A stretch of DNA of 10,314 nucleotides from the NCBI GenBank assembly GCA_026390215.1, contig JAPLGJ010000130.1, forward strand, positions 1 through 10,314. Reading direction: 5' to 3'. Shown piece by piece: positions 1-7,574 of this stretch. The notes under the pieces are model-generated. The model was given only the letters and a program-made list of their open reading frames with translations. It was not told where the DNA came from and did not search any database. This DNA comes from Caldisericota bacterium. GTDB taxonomy: Bacteria > Caldisericota > Caldisericia > Cryosericales > Cryosericaceae. The position numbers and the translations under genes are program-made. How positions within the stretch are numbered: position 1 is the first letter of the stretch; each line of letters starts with the position of its first letter.

Positions 1-1133
1 ATGAGCTGGCGGACATCGGTCGCCTTCTTGTAGTAGGCATCATAGTACCCGGCCGAGAGCACGAATGCGCCAATGAGGATGCGTCGCTTCACCTCGGCGC
101 CAAATCCGGCATTGCGGGTCCTGCTGTATGTTTCCGTCATGTCTCGTCCACCCTCGTGCAGGCCATAGCGGACGCCGTCGAACCGTCCGAGGTTCGCGGA
201 GCACTCGGCAGGCGCGATGATATAGTAGGCGGGCAGAGCGGACAGAATATGCGGCAGGCTGACCTCGACGATGGATGCGCCGCTTTTCACGGCTGCTGCA
301 CGGGCCGTCTCCATGGCTGATGCGATTTCCGGCTGGACATCCAGCCCCTGGAGCTCGCGGATGATGCCCACGCGTTTGCCGGCGAGGGACGGCTGCAGTG
401 CGGCCTCGAAATCCACGTGGGGCCGCTTGACGCTGGTGGCATCTCTTGGATCATGGGCAGCCATCACGTTCATCATGATGGCGGCATCCCGGACGCTTCT
501 CGTAATGGGGCCGATGCAGTCGAGGCTGGACCCGAAGGCGACCAGGCCGTACCTCGAGACAAGCCCATAGGTTGGCTTGAAACCGACGACCCCGCAGAAC
601 GCGGCAGGCTGCCGCACTGAACCTCCGGTGTCGGAGCCGATTGCCCCGAGAGCAAAACCTGCAGCGACCGCAGCGTTCGAACCGCCGCTGGACCCGCCGG
701 GGACACGGGTGAGGTCAGCCGGGTTGTGCGTCGGGAAGAAGGCGGAGTTCTCTGTCGACGAGCCCATGGCAAACTCGTCGAGGTTGGTCTTGCCCACGAT
801 GACAGCTCCCCCGGCAATCAGGGAGTGCACGACAGTAGCCGAGTAGGGGGCGACATAGTGTTCAAGGATGCGGGAGCCACAGGTGCAGCGCTCGCCAGCC
901 ATCATGATGTTGTCCTTGATGGCTATCGGGGCACCTGCGAGCGGAGAATCGGGGTCGGCGGCTTGCGCCTCAGACTGAGCGGCGTCCAGGCGCAGGTGCA
1001 GAAACGCCCTCACCTGGGGGTCGTCCTGTTCGATGAGCCGGCGGGTTTCGTCCAGGTACTCTTCCGCCGACAGTTCGTGCGCACGAATGGCGAGACGATA
1101 CTGGTCCAGGGTGCGTGGAAGTCCGCTAGGCAT
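1..1133 (-). CDS. gatA: Glu-tRNA(Gln)/Asp-tRNA(Asn) amidotransferase subunit A, partial (C-terminus outside window)
   Basis: Amidase-signature subunit of GatCAB. It hydrolyses glutamine and supplies ammonia that converts mischarged Glu-tRNA(Gln) (and Asp-tRNA(Asn) in some bacteria) to the amidated form in the cytoplasm. The visible 377 residues contain the whole catalytic Ser-cisSer-Lys triad: Lys73 in IAIKDN, cis-Ser148 in PGGSSGGS and nucleophile Ser172 in DTGGSVRQPA. Further family blocks are NLDEFAMGSSTENS, GFKPTYGLVSRYGLVAFGSSLDCIGP and GYYDAYYKKA near the visible end. Full-length GatA is about 480-490 residues, so roughly 105-110 C-terminal residues lie beyond position 1. The ATG at 1133-1131 is preceded by GGGAGG (1139-1144) with 5-base spacing and overlaps the end of gatC by 8 bases, which points to translational coupling. 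No frameshift or missing key residue is seen. The family call is firm. Confidence 0.97.
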   Translation of the reverse strand, partial: MPSGLPRTLDQYRLAIRAHELSAEEYLDETRRLIEQDDPQVRAFLHLRLDAAQSEAQAADPDSPLAGAPIAIKDNIMMAGERCTCGSRILEHYVAPYSATVVHSLIAGGAVIVGKTNLDEFAMGSSTENSAFFPTHNPADLTRVPGGSSGGSNAAVAAGFALGAIGSDTGGSVRQPAAFCGVVGFKPTYGLVSRYGLVAFGSSLDCIGPITRSVRDAAIMMNVMAAHDPRDATSVKRPHVDFEAALQPSLAGKRVGIIRELQGLDVQPEIASAMETARAAAVKSGASIVEVSLPHILSALPAYYIIAPAECSANLGRFDGVRYGLHEGGRDMTETYSRTRNAGFGAEVKRRILIGAFVLSAGYYDAYYKKATDVRQL

Positions 1134-1422
1134 CGTCGCCTCCCATGACGTTCCGCACGACGACGAATCCGTCACGCATCGCCGGTGCCCCACCGAGCCC
1201 TTCTTCTCGGGTCAGGCCCTCGGATGGCTCATCTGGACGGAGTTCGGTCATGGCGGGGCGCTTGTTCACGACGGCTGACGTGTCGACGGAGCTCAGTTGA
1301 GCAACATGTCCCAGGATCCGTTCGAGGTCCCCCAGGAGAGATTCCTCCTGTTCAGGTGTTATCTCGAGACGCGCGAGTGAAGCCACGTGCTCGAGCGTCA
1401 CTTTGTCGATGATCATTGCCAT
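1126..1422 (-). CDS. gatC: Glu-tRNA(Gln)/Asp-tRNA(Asn) amidotransferase subunit C
   Basis: Small, non-catalytic subunit that wraps around GatA and holds it to GatB in the GatCAB complex. The product is 98 residues, normal for GatC. Family features are the N-terminal helix VEHVASLARLEIT-like block (here LEHVASLARLEITPEQEE), the LxxVDTS segment in the middle, and a C-terminal LTREEGLGGAPAMRDGFVVV block corresponding to the usual LNNAPE-x-DGFFxVP motif. The reading frame stays open about 114 bases further upstream into ligA, but AGGAGG at 1427-1432 sets the start at the ATG at 1422, or possibly at the second in-frame ATG at 1416. The ligA stop lies 22 bases upstream and the gatA start overlaps the last codons, so the three genes are very probably one transcript. 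Two usually conserved positions near the C-terminus differ (Gly for Asn before APA, Arg for Pro after VVV), which is within normal family variation. Confidence 0.95.
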   Translation of the reverse strand: MAMIIDKVTLEHVASLARLEITPEQEESLLGDLERILGHVAQLSSVDTSAVVNKRPAMTELRPDEPSEGLTREEGLGGAPAMRDGFVVVRNVMGGDDA

Positions 1423-1426
1423 GATG

Positions 1427-1432
1427 CCTCCT
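1427..1432 (-). promoter_or_regulatory. Ribosome binding site of gatC (decides the start)
   Basis: AGGAGG on the minus strand, a perfect match to the anti-Shine-Dalgarno core. It lies 4 bases before the ATG at 1422 and 10 bases before the in-frame ATG at 1416. It rules out the longer upstream reading frame that would overlap ligA. The choice between the two nearby ATGs stays open, and they differ by only two residues. Confidence 0.8.
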
Positions 1433-1444
1433 GTGTGGGTTTTC

Positions 1445-3466
1445 TCAGGTCCCCTGTCCAACGAGAGAGAGGAACTGCCGTTCGTCCAGGATCTCAATAC
1501 CCAGTTGCCGGGCTTTGGCCATCTTGCTCCCCGCATCAGATCCTGTGACGAGCGTGGTCACCTTCCGCGAGACAGTCTCCGACGTCTCGGCTCCAAGCGC
1601 ACGCACCAGTTCCTGTGCTTTGCTGCGGGAGATCGCGGACAACTCGCCGGTGAAGACGAAGACCTTGCCGCTGAGGGGACCTTGCACCCCGGGGGCCGCG
1701 GTGCCCTCCATGTGGACTCCTGCCTTCCGAAGGCGCTCGACGAGCGTGCGGTTGTGTTCTTCTCGGAAGAAGGCCGTGATGTTCTCCGCCGTCTTCTCTC
1801 CGATACCGTAGACGTGGGCAAGGGATTCGGGCGTGGTCGATGCAAGCATCTCCATGGAGCCGAACGCCTTGGCCAGATCACGGGCGGCTACCTGCCCGAC
1901 CTGAGGAACGCCCACGGCATACAGCACACGGGCAAGACCCTGTCTCTTGCTCTCTTCCAGATGAACCAGCAGCTTGTGGGCGACGAGAGGTCCCATGCGC
2001 TCCAGTCGAAGCAGCTGTTCCTCCGTCAGTTCGTAAAGGTCGGCGACATCGTGGGCAAGTCCGGCTGTGACAAGCTGGTCGACAACTGCTTCCCCTATGC
2101 CCTGGATGTCCATGGCGTCTTTCGAGCACCAGTGCAGCAGTCGTTCACGCACCTGTGCCGGACAGGAGGCGTTCACGCACTTGGTGGCGGCTTCATCTTC
2201 GATGCGTACCAGCTGCGAGCCGCACACCGGGCATGCGGCCGGCATGATGAAGCGGCGCTCGATGCCGGTGCGGGCAGAGGGCACCGGTCCCAGGATCTCG
2301 GGGATGACCGAGCCGGCCTTGCGCACGACGACGGTGTCTCCGATGAGGATGCCAAGACGCATGACCTCGCCCTCGTTGTGCAGGGTCGCTCTTGCAACGA
2401 CCGACCCGTCGATTTCCACCGGCGTGAGCACGGCGACCGGTGTTGCGACGCCGGTTCGACCGATGGAGACGATGATATCCTCGAGGCGTGTTTCCTTTTC
2501 TTCAGGCGGGAACTTCCAGGCGGAGGCCCATCGCGGTTCCTTGGCTGTCTGACCCAACGTGTGCTGCAGCGATATCTCGTTCACTTTGAACACGATGCCG
2601 TCGGCAGCAAACGGCAGCGAACTGCGGGCAGCCGAAATCTCCCGGGTGGCCGCCCACATCTCCGCGGGCGTCCGTACCAGGCGCACAAACGGCGACACGC
2701 GGAAGCCGACCCCGGCAATCCAGTCCAGCAGGCTTTTCTGGGTGGGAAGCACCAGGTCCTCCGATGTCTCCCCCAGCGCATAGGCCACCATGTGCAGCGG
2801 TCGTGAAGCAGTGACGCGCGGGTCCAGCTGGCGCAGGGTCCCAGCTGCCGCATTGCGTGGATTGGCGAACAGCGGATCGCCTGAGGCAGCCCTCGCAGCA
2901 TTGAGTGCCTCGAAGTCGCGCCTGAACATGACCATTTCGCCACGGATCTCCACCAGGTCCGGAATGCGGCTCCCCATGCTGGCCAGGTTCATTGGGATGG
3001 AGCGCACCGTCCGGACGTTCAGGGTGACGTCTTCGCCCGTTGCGCCGTCTCCGCGCGTGGAGCCCTCCACCAGGAGACCCTTCTCATAGCGAAGCGAGAT
3101 GGCGAGCCCATCCATCTTGACCTCCGTCAGATACTCGACGGGGTCATCCTGTCCGAGTGCTCGCCGGACGCGGGCGTCGAAGAGGATCACGTCTTCTTCG
3201 GAGAACATGTTGCTGAGGCTGAGCATCGGAACGCGATGCCGAACCGTGGTGAATCCGCCGAGCGGGGTTCCGCCGACGCGTTGTGTCGGTGAGTCCGGAG
3301 TCACGAGATCCACGAAGTTGCCTTCCAGGGTCTTGAGCTCGCGCATCAGGGCGTCGAAGTCTGCGTCTGATATCCTCGGGCTGTCCAAGACATAGTACTC
3401 GTAGTTGTGAAGCTCGATCTGCGCCTTGAGCTCCCGTATGCGTTTACGCGCTTCGTCGCGGTCCAC
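1445..3466 (-). CDS. ligA: NAD+-dependent DNA ligase LigA
   Basis: Seals nicks in duplex DNA during replication and repair, using NAD+ as AMP donor and releasing NMN. It has 673 residues, the normal length, with every domain in order. Domain Ia at the N-terminus carries HNYEYYVLD (20-28) and ISDADFD for NMN/NAD+ binding. The adenylation domain has KMDG, with Lys117 as the adenylated residue, then DGIVFKV (289-295) and WKFPPE (317-322). An OB fold follows. The zinc finger uses Cys412, Cys415, Cys430 and Cys435. A helix-hairpin-helix region spans about 445-575 and a C-terminal BRCT domain about 593-670 (KVFVFTGELS onward). The start is GTG at 3466-3464, preceded by GGGAGGG with 4-base spacing. 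The upstream propeller gene ends 12 bases before it and gatC follows after 22 bases, so it sits inside an operon. All catalytic residues are present. Confidence 0.98.
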   Translation of the reverse strand: MDRDEARKRIRELKAQIELHNYEYYVLDSPRISDADFDALMRELKTLEGNFVDLVTPDSPTQRVGGTPLGGFTTVRHRVPMLSLSNMFSEEDVILFDARVRRALGQDDPVEYLTEVKMDGLAISLRYEKGLLVEGSTRGDGATGEDVTLNVRTVRSIPMNLASMGSRIPDLVEIRGEMVMFRRDFEALNAARAASGDPLFANPRNAAAGTLRQLDPRVTASRPLHMVAYALGETSEDLVLPTQKSLLDWIAGVGFRVSPFVRLVRTPAEMWAATREISAARSSLPFAADGIVFKVNEISLQHTLGQTAKEPRWASAWKFPPEEKETRLEDIIVSIGRTGVATPVAVLTPVEIDGSVVARATLHNEGEVMRLGILIGDTVVVRKAGSVIPEILGPVPSARTGIERRFIMPAACPVCGSQLVRIEDEAATKCVNASCPAQVRERLLHWCSKDAMDIQGIGEAVVDQLVTAGLAHDVADLYELTEEQLLRLERMGPLVAHKLLVHLEESKRQGLARVLYAVGVPQVGQVAARDLAKAFGSMEMLASTTPESLAHVYGIGEKTAENITAFFREEHNRTLVERLRKAGVHMEGTAAPGVQGPLSGKVFVFTGELSAISRSKAQELVRALGAETSETVSRKVTTLVTGSDAGSKMAKARQLGIEILDERQFLSLVGQGT

Positions 3467-3470
3467 GGAT

Positions 3471-3477
3471 CCCTCCC
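3471..3477 (-). promoter_or_regulatory. Ribosome binding site of ligA (supports a GTG start)
   Basis: GGGAGGG on the minus strand, 4 bases before the GTG at 3466-3464. The next in-frame Met codon lies well inside domain Ia, so this site supports GTG initiation. It falls in the 12-base gap after the stop codon of the upstream propeller gene. Confidence 0.75.
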
Positions 3478-3478
3478 G

Positions 3479-4630
3479 TCAGGGTGCAAGAACGAAGAGA
3501 CCGGTGGCGAGAGCAAGGACGGAGCGCATTCCCGGCAGCTGAAATACTCGTACCTCGACGCTCTCAGCCGTACTCCACTGGCGCACCAGTGTGCGGGTCT
3601 TCATGTCGTAGATACCAAGGAAATAGACCGCAGTCTGAGAGGTGGTCTGCTCCTGGAACAGGAGTGCGCACTCTCCGTCGAAGATCGAGGCGTCGACCGC
3701 ATTGAAGTTGAGTTTTGATGCTGACAGGAGCTGCTGGCCCTCCCCACCGACAAGTTCCGCAGTGCGCCCGAAGGTCAGGAAGTAATTGCCCAGCGCACGA
3801 AGGCCGGGATTGTCGGAGGCGGCCGTCATCTGGGCTATCTCTGTTCCTGTCTGGTCAAAGAGATAGCGGGGAAGGGGACCGGCTACGCCTGAGACGCTGA
3901 AGCTGTACCCGGCCAGGATGCGTGTACCGCTCTCGTCGACAGCCGTGGTAAGCCCGGCGAGTTTCTGGTCAGGGTTGGGGACCATGAACTTGGCGATGAC
4001 CTTTCCTTGCGGCGAGATGGTGTAGATGGTGCCACCTGCCAGTGTCATGACGAGCATGCCGCTGCGTGCAAGGCTGATCTGTGACCCGCGGCCAAAATCG
4101 GGAACGGTATAGCCGCCCATGTACTTGCCCGCAATGTCGTAGGTGACGAACTGCCGGGACTGGTTCTCGAGGAACGAGTAGACGACGGCAACTCCTCCGG
4201 TGATCGTGAATACGGCTTGTTCGACGACACTGGGAGCTGTCGTCTTTCGCGACCATTTCTGGCGAAGGGCGTCGTCCAGCAGCGTCAGCCGCTGTCCCGC
4301 TACCAGAAGGTACTTGCCTGACGTACTCAACGTCAACGACGTGGGGCTGTCCGCCAGCTCCACGCCTTCGCTCTGGCTCGTCCACCCCAGCAGTGAGAAC
4401 ACTTGGCCGGCTGCGGTCAGGACATATCCCTGGTCCTGTGTGCCCACGATCCCAATGGGGTAATCACTGGTCTTGAACTGCGAGGCCACGTGGAGCGCCG
4501 TCTGTTTTCCGCGGAGCGCCCACATGGTCGTGGCGCTCACGCTTGCTGCCACAATGACGAAGGCGGCCAGCCAGCGCCAATTGTGGAGGAACAGTTTCCG
4601 CAGACTATGCGACTGAACGGTTTTCTTCAT
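3479..4630 (-). CDS. Membrane-anchored or secreted predicted beta-propeller protein, function unknown
   Basis: A 383-residue protein that I cannot assign to a characterised family. The N-terminus is basic (Lys2, Lys3, Arg11, Lys12, Arg19) and is followed by one hydrophobic segment at about 20-39 (WLAAFVIVAASVSATTMWAL). This predicts an anchor with the N-terminus inside and the rest outside, or a signal peptide cleaved after the VSA at 31-33. The remainder is a series of beta-rich stretches about 40-50 residues apart, such as GYVLTAAGQVFSLL, GKYLLVAGQRLTLLD, GMLVMTLAGGTIYTISPQGK and GIYDMKTRTLVRQW. This is the pattern of propeller blades with a variable followed by a G-x-V/I strand. It recalls DUF5711- or PQQ/WD40-like extracellular propellers, but that is inference from pattern only. 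No catalytic or metal motif is visible. ATG at 4630 follows GGTGAT (4634-4639). As the first gene of the run into ligA-gatC-gatA, it may be co-transcribed with them. Confidence 0.8.
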   Translation of the reverse strand: MKKTVQSHSLRKLFLHNWRWLAAFVIVAASVSATTMWALRGKQTALHVASQFKTSDYPIGIVGTQDQGYVLTAAGQVFSLLGWTSQSEGVELADSPTSLTLSTSGKYLLVAGQRLTLLDDALRQKWSRKTTAPSVVEQAVFTITGGVAVVYSFLENQSRQFVTYDIAGKYMGGYTVPDFGRGSQISLARSGMLVMTLAGGTIYTISPQGKVIAKFMVPNPDQKLAGLTTAVDESGTRILAGYSFSVSGVAGPLPRYLFDQTGTEIAQMTAASDNPGLRALGNYFLTFGRTAELVGGEGQQLLSASKLNFNAVDASIFDGECALLFQEQTTSQTAVYFLGIYDMKTRTLVRQWSTAESVEVRVFQLPGMRSVLALATGLFVLAP

Positions 4631-4645
4631 CTCATCACCGTGACA

Positions 4646-4673
4646 ATTCTAGCCTGAACGCTCGATTTGGCAA
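4646..4673 (-). promoter_or_regulatory. Candidate sigma-70-type promoter for the propeller-ligA-gatC-gatA run
   Basis: On the minus strand, TTGCCA (4668-4673, 5 of 6 to TTGACA) is followed by a 16-base spacer and TAGAAT (4646-4651, 5 of 6 to TATAAT). Transcription would begin around 4639-4640, leaving a leader of only about 10 bases that is mostly the Shine-Dalgarno site. Its location at the head of a four-gene run supports it. It has not been tested and rests on consensus matching alone. Confidence 0.5.
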
Positions 4674-4713
4674 AGAAGAGGCTGGCAGGAACAACGGCAC
4701 GTGGCTCCTGGCG

Positions 4714-4741
4714 TTGCTTTTGGCGGGTGCTCCAATATACT
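4714..4741 (+). promoter_or_regulatory. Candidate sigma-70-type promoter for tldD-tldE-pfk
   Basis: TATACT at 4736-4741 is a 5 of 6 match to the -10 consensus. A weak -35 candidate, TTGCTT (4714-4719, matching only the TTG half), lies 16 bases upstream. The predicted transcript start is near 4747-4749, giving a leader of about 20 bases before the GTG at 4768. The strong Shine-Dalgarno AGGGAGGTG (4755-4763) lies within it. The -10 box is the convincing part. Confidence 0.5.
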
Positions 4742-4767
4742 GACCGTATCGACTAGGGAGGTGGCCA

Positions 4768-6213
4768 GTGGACAAGTTTACGGAACGGGTCATTGCGGGT
4801 GCAAAGCGCCTCGGCGCAACCTACTGCGATTGTCGTCTCGTTGACATGGAACGCGAGGACGTTTCGGTTGTCGGGGGAGCACCCCGCGCCGTTGTGCATG
4901 CACACCAGCGTGGATTTGGAGTCCGCGTCATTGCGAACGGAGCCTGGGGATTCTCATCATCGTCCGTCGTGACCGACGCCGAGGCCGACCATATCGTCGA
5001 GGAGGCGGTCGACATAGCGAACGCGAGTGCGCTGGCAAAGAAGAAAGATGTCGTACTGGCCCCCGTCTCATCCGGCGAAGACATGATACCGCACCAGGCG
5101 GACGTGGATCCCTTCACGATCCCCGATTCTGACAAGATTGGACTGCTTGCCGAAGCCACCCGGGCGATGATGTTGCCGGGAGTCGTGCTTGCGCGAGGTC
5201 AGATGCAGTTTCTGAAGGAGCGTAAGATCTTCGCGTCGTCCGAGGGTTCATACATTGTCCAGGACCGGGTCGAGAGCGGAGCCGGCATCAGCGCCATGGC
5301 GGCAAGCGAGAAAGGCGGCGTCCAGATCCGCAGCTACCCCATGTCGTTCTCTGGTGACAATGCTCAGTCGGGGTGGGAATTCGTCGACGCGATGAAGCTT
5401 CTGGAACATGCGGAGCCGACCGCCAGGGAGGCACTGGCACTCCTTTCTGCGAAGCCATGCCCGTCGGGAGTCAAGGACCTCGTCGTCGGGGGGCAGCAGC
5501 TTGCGCTGCAAGTTCACGAGTCGTGTGGCCACCCGTCTGAGCTGGACCGGGTCATGGGGATGGAGGCGTCGTTCGCCGGGACATCGTTTCTGACGACCGA
5601 CAAGAAAGGCAGCTTTCGTTATGGGTCTGACATCGTCAATCTGACTGCAGATGCCACGATCCCCCACGCCTTGGGCGGGCTCGCGTATGACGACGAAGGG
5701 GTGAAGGGCCGCAAAGTGTATCTGGTGCGGGGCGGCATCTTCGAACACTACCTCAACTCGCGTGCATCAGCACCCGTCGTCGGCGAAGAACCTATGGGAG
5801 CCATGAGGGCAGACGGCTTCGCCCGTTCTCCCATCGTCCGCATGGTGAGCATCAACCTCGAACCAGGCGAACTAACCTTCGAGCAGTTGATCGGCGGCGT
5901 CGAGGACGGCCTCTATGTGGATGGCATCAAGAGCTGGTCCATCGATGACCGGCGCCTGAACTTCCAGTTTGGCAGTGAAATCGGGTGGGAAATCAGGGCA
6001 GGAAAACTGCAGGACATGGTCAGGAACCCCACATATACCGGCGTCACGTACGAGTTCTGGAGGTCCTGTGACGGCATCGGCGGTCCTGAACTGTATCACG
6101 TATGGGGTGTCGACAATTGCGGCAAGGGAGAGCCCATGCAGGTGGCACATGTGTCGCATGGCACGTCGCCAGCTCGGTTCCGCCATGTTCAGGTGGGGGT
6201 GCTTCATGAGTAA
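4768..6213 (+). CDS. tldD: TldD-family metalloprotease subunit (zinc-binding, catalytic)
   Basis: Catalytic half of the TldD/TldE (PmbA) heterodimeric zinc protease. In Escherichia coli this complex trims unfolded peptides, processes the leader of microcin B17 and degrades CcdA antitoxin. The 481-residue product is normal in length. The zinc motif HExxxH is intact as H250-E251-SCG-H255, followed by the acidic SELD segment. The C-terminal cysteine expected as third ligand is Cys451 in DNCGKGEPMQ. The family blocks RGFGVRVIANGAWGFSSSS (about 48-66) and the Gly-rich region near 340-350 are also present. The GTG start at 4768 has AGGGAGGTG just upstream. The stop codon overlaps the tldE start by 8 bases, fitting equimolar production of the two subunits. 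The motif variant HESCGHPSELD, rather than the HEAVGHGLEGD of E. coli, places it in a broader TldD-like group, so the natural substrate cannot be inferred. Confidence 0.95.
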   Translation: MDKFTERVIAGAKRLGATYCDCRLVDMEREDVSVVGGAPRAVVHAHQRGFGVRVIANGAWGFSSSSVVTDAEADHIVEEAVDIANASALAKKKDVVLAPVSSGEDMIPHQADVDPFTIPDSDKIGLLAEATRAMMLPGVVLARGQMQFLKERKIFASSEGSYIVQDRVESGAGISAMAASEKGGVQIRSYPMSFSGDNAQSGWEFVDAMKLLEHAEPTAREALALLSAKPCPSGVKDLVVGGQQLALQVHESCGHPSELDRVMGMEASFAGTSFLTTDKKGSFRYGSDIVNLTADATIPHALGGLAYDDEGVKGRKVYLVRGGIFEHYLNSRASAPVVGEEPMGAMRADGFARSPIVRMVSINLEPGELTFEQLIGGVEDGLYVDGIKSWSIDDRRLNFQFGSEIGWEIRAGKLQDMVRNPTYTGVTYEFWRSCDGIGGPELYHVWGVDNCGKGEPMQVAHVSHGTSPARFRHVQVGVLHE

Positions 6214-7549
6214 GGAACTGCTTCTTGACCTCATGCACAACGCGCTTGGCGCGTCCGACGCCGACCAGACCGAGATCGTGACGATGACCTCGAACAGCGC
6301 TCTCACGTGGTATGCCGAGAACATCATCCATCAGAACGTGGCCGAGCATACGGCACAGGTTCAGGTTCGCGGTGTCGTCGGAAAGAAGGTCGGAAGTGCC
6401 TCGACGACCGACTGCTCTCCCGAGGGACTGGCGCTCGTCGTACGGCAGGCGTCACAGGCTGCGCGGCTCATGACCGACGATCCCGATTTCCCAGGCCTTC
6501 CGTTACGTCAGGCGATCGCCCCAGGAAGCGTCGGTGGATGGGTTGCGGCAACTGCCGCGTCCCAGCCCGGAGAACGTATTCTGGCAGTGAAGAAGGTCAT
6601 TGAGCGCGCGGAGCACGAGGGCCTGCGCGCAGCTGGGACCTATCAAGTACAGAGCTCCGAACTGGCAGTCGTGAGTTCGATGGGTGTGGCGGCCTATCAC
6701 CAGTACACGGTCGCAGCGCTGAAAGCCGTCGTCATGGGCGATGACAGTTCCGGGTATGGACGGATGTCGTCAGTCGATGTCGCGGATATCGATCCGGAAG
6801 CCGTGGGCGAGAAAGCCGTACTCACGGCGGTCGAAACACGGCACCCCATGGAGGTCGAGCCCGGAGCCTTTGACGTCGTCCTCAGCCCGTTTGCCGTAGA
6901 GGAGCTCATGGGCATGCTGGCCTATCTTGCGCTGTCCGCCCGCAGTGTCGAGCAGCACGCGTGTTTCCTGGAGGGACATGAGGGCGAGCAGCTAGTTTCG
7001 CCTATCGTCAGTCTGTACGACGACGGGCTGGATCCGTCAGGAATGCCCATTCCTTTCGACTTCGAGGGAATGCCGAAGCGCCGTGTCGATTTCCTGACTG
7101 AAGGCAAGGGAGGGAACGTGGTGTACGACTCCTACTATGCAGCCAAGATGGGTCGCTCGACGACAGGACACTCGCTTCAGCAGCCAAATGACATCGGCCC
7201 CTATCCCCTCAACATCTTCATGGGCGCGGGCGACAGCAGTGAGGTTGACATGGTTTCCCACGTTGAGCGAGGCATCTACGTGACCCGCTTCTGGTACGGA
7301 AACCCTGTCGAGCCGCTGCGTGCGGTGGTCACCGGGACGACGCGCGACGGCACGTACCTCATCGAGAACGGCCGCAAGACGCATGGTGTTCGAAACCTGC
7401 GGTTCACGCAGGGGCTCGTCGACATGCTTGCGCACACAGTCGAAATCAGCCGGAACCGCGCGGTCCTGGCTTCAGCATTCGGAATCGGCGCGATGGTGCT
7501 CCCCAGTATCCGTGCCGAGAAGTTCCAGTTCACCGGTGTGACCCGGTAG
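6206..7549 (+). CDS. tldE: TldE/PmbA-family partner subunit (lacks zinc motif)
   Basis: Second subunit of the TldD/TldE protease, 447 residues. It has the same overall fold as TldD, but no HExxxH motif and no matching C-terminal cysteine block, as expected for the non-catalytic partner that helps form the substrate channel. Recognisable family segments are GKKVGSASTTD (about 56-66), the central FDVVLSPFAVEELMG around 222-236, MGAGDSS around 339-345, and the ENGRKTHGVRNLRFTQ block near the C-terminus. The frame extends 79 codons upstream inside tldD, but the ATG at 6206 begins the family-like sequence (SKELLLDLM) and overlaps the tldD stop as ATGAGTAA. The upstream GGTGGGGG at 6192-6199 is a fair ribosome site, so translational coupling to tldD is likely. 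The phosphofructokinase gene starts 25 bases after its stop. Also called pmbA. Confidence 0.93.
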   Translation: MSKELLLDLMHNALGASDADQTEIVTMTSNSALTWYAENIIHQNVAEHTAQVQVRGVVGKKVGSASTTDCSPEGLALVVRQASQAARLMTDDPDFPGLPLRQAIAPGSVGGWVAATAASQPGERILAVKKVIERAEHEGLRAAGTYQVQSSELAVVSSMGVAAYHQYTVAALKAVVMGDDSSGYGRMSSVDVADIDPEAVGEKAVLTAVETRHPMEVEPGAFDVVLSPFAVEELMGMLAYLALSARSVEQHACFLEGHEGEQLVSPIVSLYDDGLDPSGMPIPFDFEGMPKRRVDFLTEGKGGNVVYDSYYAAKMGRSTTGHSLQQPNDIGPYPLNIFMGAGDSSEVDMVSHVERGIYVTRFWYGNPVEPLRAVVTGTTRDGTYLIENGRKTHGVRNLRFTQGLVDMLAHTVEISRNRAVLASAFGIGAMVLPSIRAEKFQFTGVTR

Positions 7550-7574
7550 CAGAACGGCAACAGGAGGTACACAG

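Noticed and set aside
1423..1536. Upstream extension of the gatC frame inside the 3' end of ligA
   Set aside because: The added residues show no GatC similarity, while AGGAGG sits directly before the ATG at 1422, giving a normal 98-residue protein.
1403..2806. Open frame of 467 codons on the plus strand
   Set aside because: It lies wholly antisense to ligA, whose protein shows every expected motif. No family pattern is visible in the translation, and long antisense frames are common in GC-rich coding DNA.
5248..5748. Antisense open frame of 166 codons on the minus strand inside tldD
   Set aside because: It covers the zinc-site coding region of tldD on the opposite strand and has no recognisable protein features.
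5969..6205. 79-codon upstream extension of tldE within tldD
   Set aside because: It is out of frame with the well-supported tldD. TldE-like sequence begins only at the ATG at 6206, which overlaps the tldD stop.
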